Part shown: positions 60,381 through 64,000 of the stretch, piece by piece
How positions within the stretch are numbered: position 1 is the first letter of the stretch
Layout: each line of letters opens with the position of its first letter
DNA from: Carallia brachiata
Taxonomy: Eukaryota; Streptophyta; Magnoliopsida; Malpighiales; Rhizophoraceae
Direction: 5' to 3'
Assembly: GCA_021464245.1 (NCBI GenBank)
Contig: JADCRB010000021.1
Location: 235,571 to 299,570 of the forward strand
Length of the DNA stretch: 64,000 nt
Made by a program: the position numbers and the translations under genes
Notes under the pieces: model-generated
Told to the model about the DNA's origin: nothing
Seen by the model: only the letters and a program-made list of their open reading frames with translations
Database searches by the model: none

Positions 60381-62839
60381 TGGCCCTGACATGTGCAATG
60401 AAGTTGGAGAAGTTTGTGGCCCACATGAGTCCATTCTACTTGAGATAATTGGTCTGACTAATGGAGGCATTGATGTTCATTCCTAAGTTCGCGGTGAGTT
60501 CTTAATTTATAATAGGCAAATGGTCCCACTTTCCCTTACTTTCTTTCCTTCTGCTTTGAAAAATGCACAACTTTTTATCTTTGAGCTGCAAGGACTTGTT
60601 GCAGTGTTTGTATAAGTTATGAAATGTAAATGTCTGTAACTTATAATATATGTATAAAGCAATTACAATTTTTCTTTTCTGTAAACTGCTTGAGCTTGGA
60701 CACACTTGTCAATTTAAGTATCTTGATGCACATTTAACATGAAAAATTAAGCATATTAAAGCTGCATTTTGCTCTTAAACTTTCTGTTCGAGGCACAGAG
60801 GAAAACTTTGACATAGCCTGCCGGTGATTGGCTTCTTCGTGTCTGAGTGTGTGTGCGCATGGTTCTTTGTGTCTGAGTGTGTGTGTGCGCGCATGTGTGT
60901 GTAAGCATGTGCACGTGTTTTGAATTGATGAGATCGATATATGGGCTGATTGCTGTGGAATTATCTACAAAAGGCGAAAATATGTGTTGATGTGAGAATG
61001 TAGAAGTCTTTTGAATTCTATGTAGATTCTTCTGTTCTTAATTTTTTGCTTCACGGTGAGGAGTATCCCTGGAGAAGAAAAGGAGGTAAAAGTAATAAGG
61101 CAAAGGGTCCCGTTGAGGTTAAGATATGCTTTGTTAGAGTGGAAATTTGTGCTTTTGTTAAATCTTTATTGTGCATAATTATGGTAAGCGTCATCATGAA
61201 AAGCTCTTTAAAGCAAAAGAAAAAAGAAACAGATAGAGCGTAAAGCATCAGGTGTTGGGAGCGTTCTTTGTAACCAAACAGAAAAAAAAAAGATGGACTT
61301 TTCAAGAACTATATATCCGTTTCCAGTGTGAAAATTTTGCTAGTCAAAAAGGTACCCATAAAAATTGCCTCTACTTTAGCCCCATATAATCCAGTGCATC
61401 CACTACTATTTCCCCTTTCAATTCTCATCTGGCCATTGAAAATGAGTCCCTAAGACCTTGGACCTACAACCAGTACACCACATAATTGAATGCTGGCATC
61501 AGTTATCCAGGCTAAAACAATGAAAAGATTAAGACTTTTCCCCATCAGGATCATGTCTTTAAAGAAGCATAACTAGTGTTGCAGTTGATGATCAAGAAAT
61601 TTCTCCTTCAATAGTATGAATGTATGATAACTATGTTTCTTGCAACTTCTAGCTTGCCAACTATTTTAGGGAAACACAACTGAGAATTGATCTAAGCAAC
61701 TGGGTCCTCGAATTGCAGTATAAGTACCCGCTGGTGATTCAAATCCTGAAATAAGGTCTTGTATATGGCAAACAGTGTGCATCACTTCATTAACTTTTTT
61801 TTTTTTTTTTTGACGTTTACTTCATTAACTTTAACTTTGCACCACTTTTTTATACCCATATGCCCACTTCCCAGTAGTCTTTATCAGTGTTGTCTCTGTT
61901 CAAGCTTTAACACGCCAACCTTATTTCTTTCCAAATAAGCTTGGATTCACACTACTAAGGGAGTTAGGGTAAGCCCTCTTTGATGAAACTTCTTCCATCT
62001 CATATCTTCCCCTTTTTCTTCAAGTGAAAAACAGGAAAATTTTGATGCAGTAGTCACATTATTCTTTTTATATAAAAAATGTATCATTTCTAAGTATTCT
62101 TATATAGTAAGAACATTAGTTAGTTCTCTAATAAACGCTCAATCATGATTTTCTCGTAAGACACCCTAGGCTAGTTATACAAAGAGTAAGATGGTGGCTA
62201 TAAAAGCTCCTGCATGCTTTGACCTGAAATTTGCAGCAATCCCTTAACTTTGAACCCCTTCAAAAATCAACGACTAGCGGCCTTAATTTTCTTCACCAAG
62301 CTTCAATTCTGTCATTTTCAATGGAACCATGATCACATTTTATTTCCTTGGACTCGGAGGCATGTTGGGCTGTTATTCTAGGAATAGTCCAAAATTTTGC
62401 AAAAAGGTTATACATTCAATCAGTATAGGCAATAAACATATGAAACTGCGTGCAACTAACAAAGGGAAAATTTGGACGTAGTCCAAGTCCAAGCAATCAG
62501 AGGCAGCCAAAGTTTTCTTCTTCGGCAAAATGATGTGGTCAGGTGTTCGAATCTCACTAACGTAGAACAGTAAAACTAAATTTTCGATTGATCATTTGTA
62601 ACTGATCATCTGACGCAAGATAAGTCGTAATTATTTAATCTTTCTATATTCTCTTTAAATATAAAATTTCGATACTCTTTAATGAAATTGTGAACACCAC
62701 TTATTTTTTCATTTTTATCACCAAAGAAGAAAAATGATGCGAGAAACATGATAGAGAAGGGAAGCTTTAGAAAGTGGGACTTCGTGTCGTTACATGGCCC
62801 ACATAAAGATACTCTCCCGCACCCTTAATCATCCTCACG
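60381..62839. other. intergenic region between the WVD2-like gene and MIR166
   Basis: Probable 3' UTR to about 60680. At 60838-60920 two copies of a TTTGTGTCTGAGTGTGTGTG-like unit form a GT-rich repeat. A 65-residue frame at 61046-61243 has no domain. From 61300 to 62800 I see only ordinary AT-rich DNA and a T run at 61796-61811. The last few hundred bases serve as the MIR166 promoter. Confidence 0.5.
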
Positions 62840-62846
62840 TATATAA
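62840..62846 (+). promoter_or_regulatory. TATA box of MIR166
   Basis: TATATAA lies about 120 bases before the hairpin. It predicts transcription start near 62872-62878, after which a CT-rich leader (62888-62928) begins. This fits Pol II transcription of a plant primary microRNA. Confidence 0.7.
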
Positions 62847-62959
62847 GGGCCCATGAAAACTATGCATGGCCGAATCAACTCCCAACTCTCTTTCTCAATC
62901 TCTCTTTCTCTCTCTCTCTCTCTTTCTCACGCACAGACACAGAGACACATAGAACAACA

Positions 62960-63058
62960 GTTGAGGGGAATGCTGTCTGGTTCGAGACCATTCACTTTGA
63001 AGCAATGACAAAACATCCTTTTGAATGATCTCGGACCAGGCTTCATTCCCCCCAACTC
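62960..63058 (+). ncRNA. MIR166: MIR166 precursor hairpin
   Basis: The 3' arm at 63031-63051 is the 21-nt mature miR166, beginning TCGGACCAGGCTTCATTC and ending CCCC, with the TTC that separates miR166 from miR165. The 5' arm at 62967-62987 is the star strand, beginning GGAATGCTGTCTGG and ending TTCGAGA. The two pair with a small internal mismatch and G:U pairs. GTTGAGGGG and CCCCCCAAC close the stem base, and the loop is about 43 bases. miR166 directs cleavage of class III HD-ZIP transcription-factor mRNAs (PHB, PHV, REV, CNA, ATHB8 in Arabidopsis) and sets leaf polarity, meristem and vascular patterning. A minus-strand reading frame over this hairpin is accidental. Confidence 0.96.
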
Positions 63059-64000
63059 ACAGATTTTGCACCACCACAAAAATGGGAGCTCTTTGTCATA
63101 TGCAACATTAGCTTGATCTCTGCAGTCACCCACAGCTTTGTAAATCACAGAATTTGCCAATCTTTACTTGTAAGTACATGACCCCCCTCTTCTTCTATTG
63201 TTCATCCATAACTCATGTTTCTTTTACTTCTATAAGCAGATTGAAGAAAGCCCAGATGGGGTATATATATATATGTGTGTGAGTTATCCGACTCACTGGA
63301 ATCCAGATATGCTAGCCGGTATTACATTTCAAACCCTCTTTTTGTATGGCACAGGGGGTAAAAGGCAAATGCATTTCTTTCAATGAGTAGATTTCTCATG
63401 TTAATTAGTTCTTATTCTCTGTAATCAAATAGATTTCTTGTCCATTCCAGCATGCACGAGATTGTTGTTTTTGCTGATATAGCTATGCATTAAAGACCAG
63501 TCTAAGCATGATGTGAATGATTGTTCTTTTTTCTATCTTAGGAGTATGAAATTGAATGAATGTGCAGTATTACTATTAGTGCTTTGCTAGAAGACTATTT
63601 AAAAAAGAAAAGGCCGTTTCTTTTAGAAGAATTTGTCGCAATTTTACCCATTTTTTCTACGGGAGGTTTGCACCAATTGAAAATAATTTATATTGTCTTT
63701 GAGTTTGGTTCCAAGCGCCACTCTTTGGTCGCACCGTCTTTTTTTGTTCTTACCAAATTCGTTGAAAAACATAAATTTTGGGCTTCGGTGCGATAATTTA
63801 GCTGAAAAGGAAGAAAAAAAAGAAAAAAAAAACAAAAGTTGGGTTTCATCTTTTTGTGTGTTGAAATTTTTGCCAAACTGGCTTTGCTTGTAGAGAGTAG
63901 CAACGAATAAATAACTTTAACTTTAGTACCTGCATGAGAGAGAGAAGAGAAGAGAAGACATTCTATGGGAGTAACAATCACAAAAAACCACTAAAGTTCA
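63059..64000. other. 3' flank of MIR166
   Basis: Probably the rest of the primary transcript for a few hundred bases, including a TA/TG repeat at 63260-63280. After about 63540 the DNA is AT-rich with several short overlapping frames on both strands, none with a recognisable domain. Nothing else supported to the window edge. Confidence 0.45.

Noticed and set aside
62927..63160. Minus-strand 77-residue reading frame
   Set aside because: It is the antisense of the MIR166 hairpin and has no family resemblance.

Overview
The window is 64 kb of nuclear DNA from a flowering plant, most likely a eudicot, probably a woody rosid-like species; I cannot name the species. The evidence is AT-rich intergenic DNA, spliced genes with GT-AG introns, plant-only gene families, many miniature transposons, and a MIR166 hairpin. 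There is no prokaryotic, viral or organellar gene organisation, and I see no CRISPR array or tRNA gene.

Layout. 0-2 kb: a BLUS1-like blue-light kinase on the minus strand, with one frame break. 5.6-18.9 kb (leader perhaps to 21.6 kb): a minus-strand Agenet/Tudor-like gene of six coding exons. It carries only about 1.05 kb of coding sequence over 13.3 kb, because its introns hold a tandem duplication, a gypsy-type retroelement remnant, a LINE fragment and several miniature transposons. 24.6-33.7 kb: a plus-strand 12-exon MATH-domain gene of the TRAF1a/TRAF1b (MUSE13/MUSE14) class, with three frame breaks in its C-terminal half. 35.0 and 39.3 kb: two convergent single-exon genes for secreted peptide precursors of the CTNIP/SCREW phytocytokine type. 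39.6-45.7 kb: a roughly 3-kb tandem segmental duplication whose two units carry different transposon insertions. 45.8-47.5 kb: a minus-strand P-class PPR gene with one frame break. 49.1-51.3 kb: a complete minus-strand five-exon Alba-domain gene. 57.0-60.4 kb: a plus-strand WVD2-like (TPX2-domain) microtubule-associated protein gene. 62.8-63.1 kb: a plus-strand MIR166 gene with a TATA box.

The genes do not form an operon or a classical cluster. Three loci touch immunity or stomatal control by family knowledge: BLUS1 (blue-light stomatal opening), MUSE13/14 (turnover of NLR immune receptors) and CTNIP/SCREW peptides (ligands of the receptor kinase HSL3/NUT). Whether this closeness means anything is untested.

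I did not find a convincing undescribed biological system. The strongest unusual signals are the convergent CTNIP-type pair; a family of hAT-like miniature elements with readable 8-bp target duplications; a long-terminal-repeat Mutator-like miniature element with a perfect 9-bp target duplication and an empty site in the paralogous unit; and five frame breaks in three otherwise well conserved genes, all of the same class (+2/-1). The last pattern points to base-calling or assembly error as much as to gene decay.
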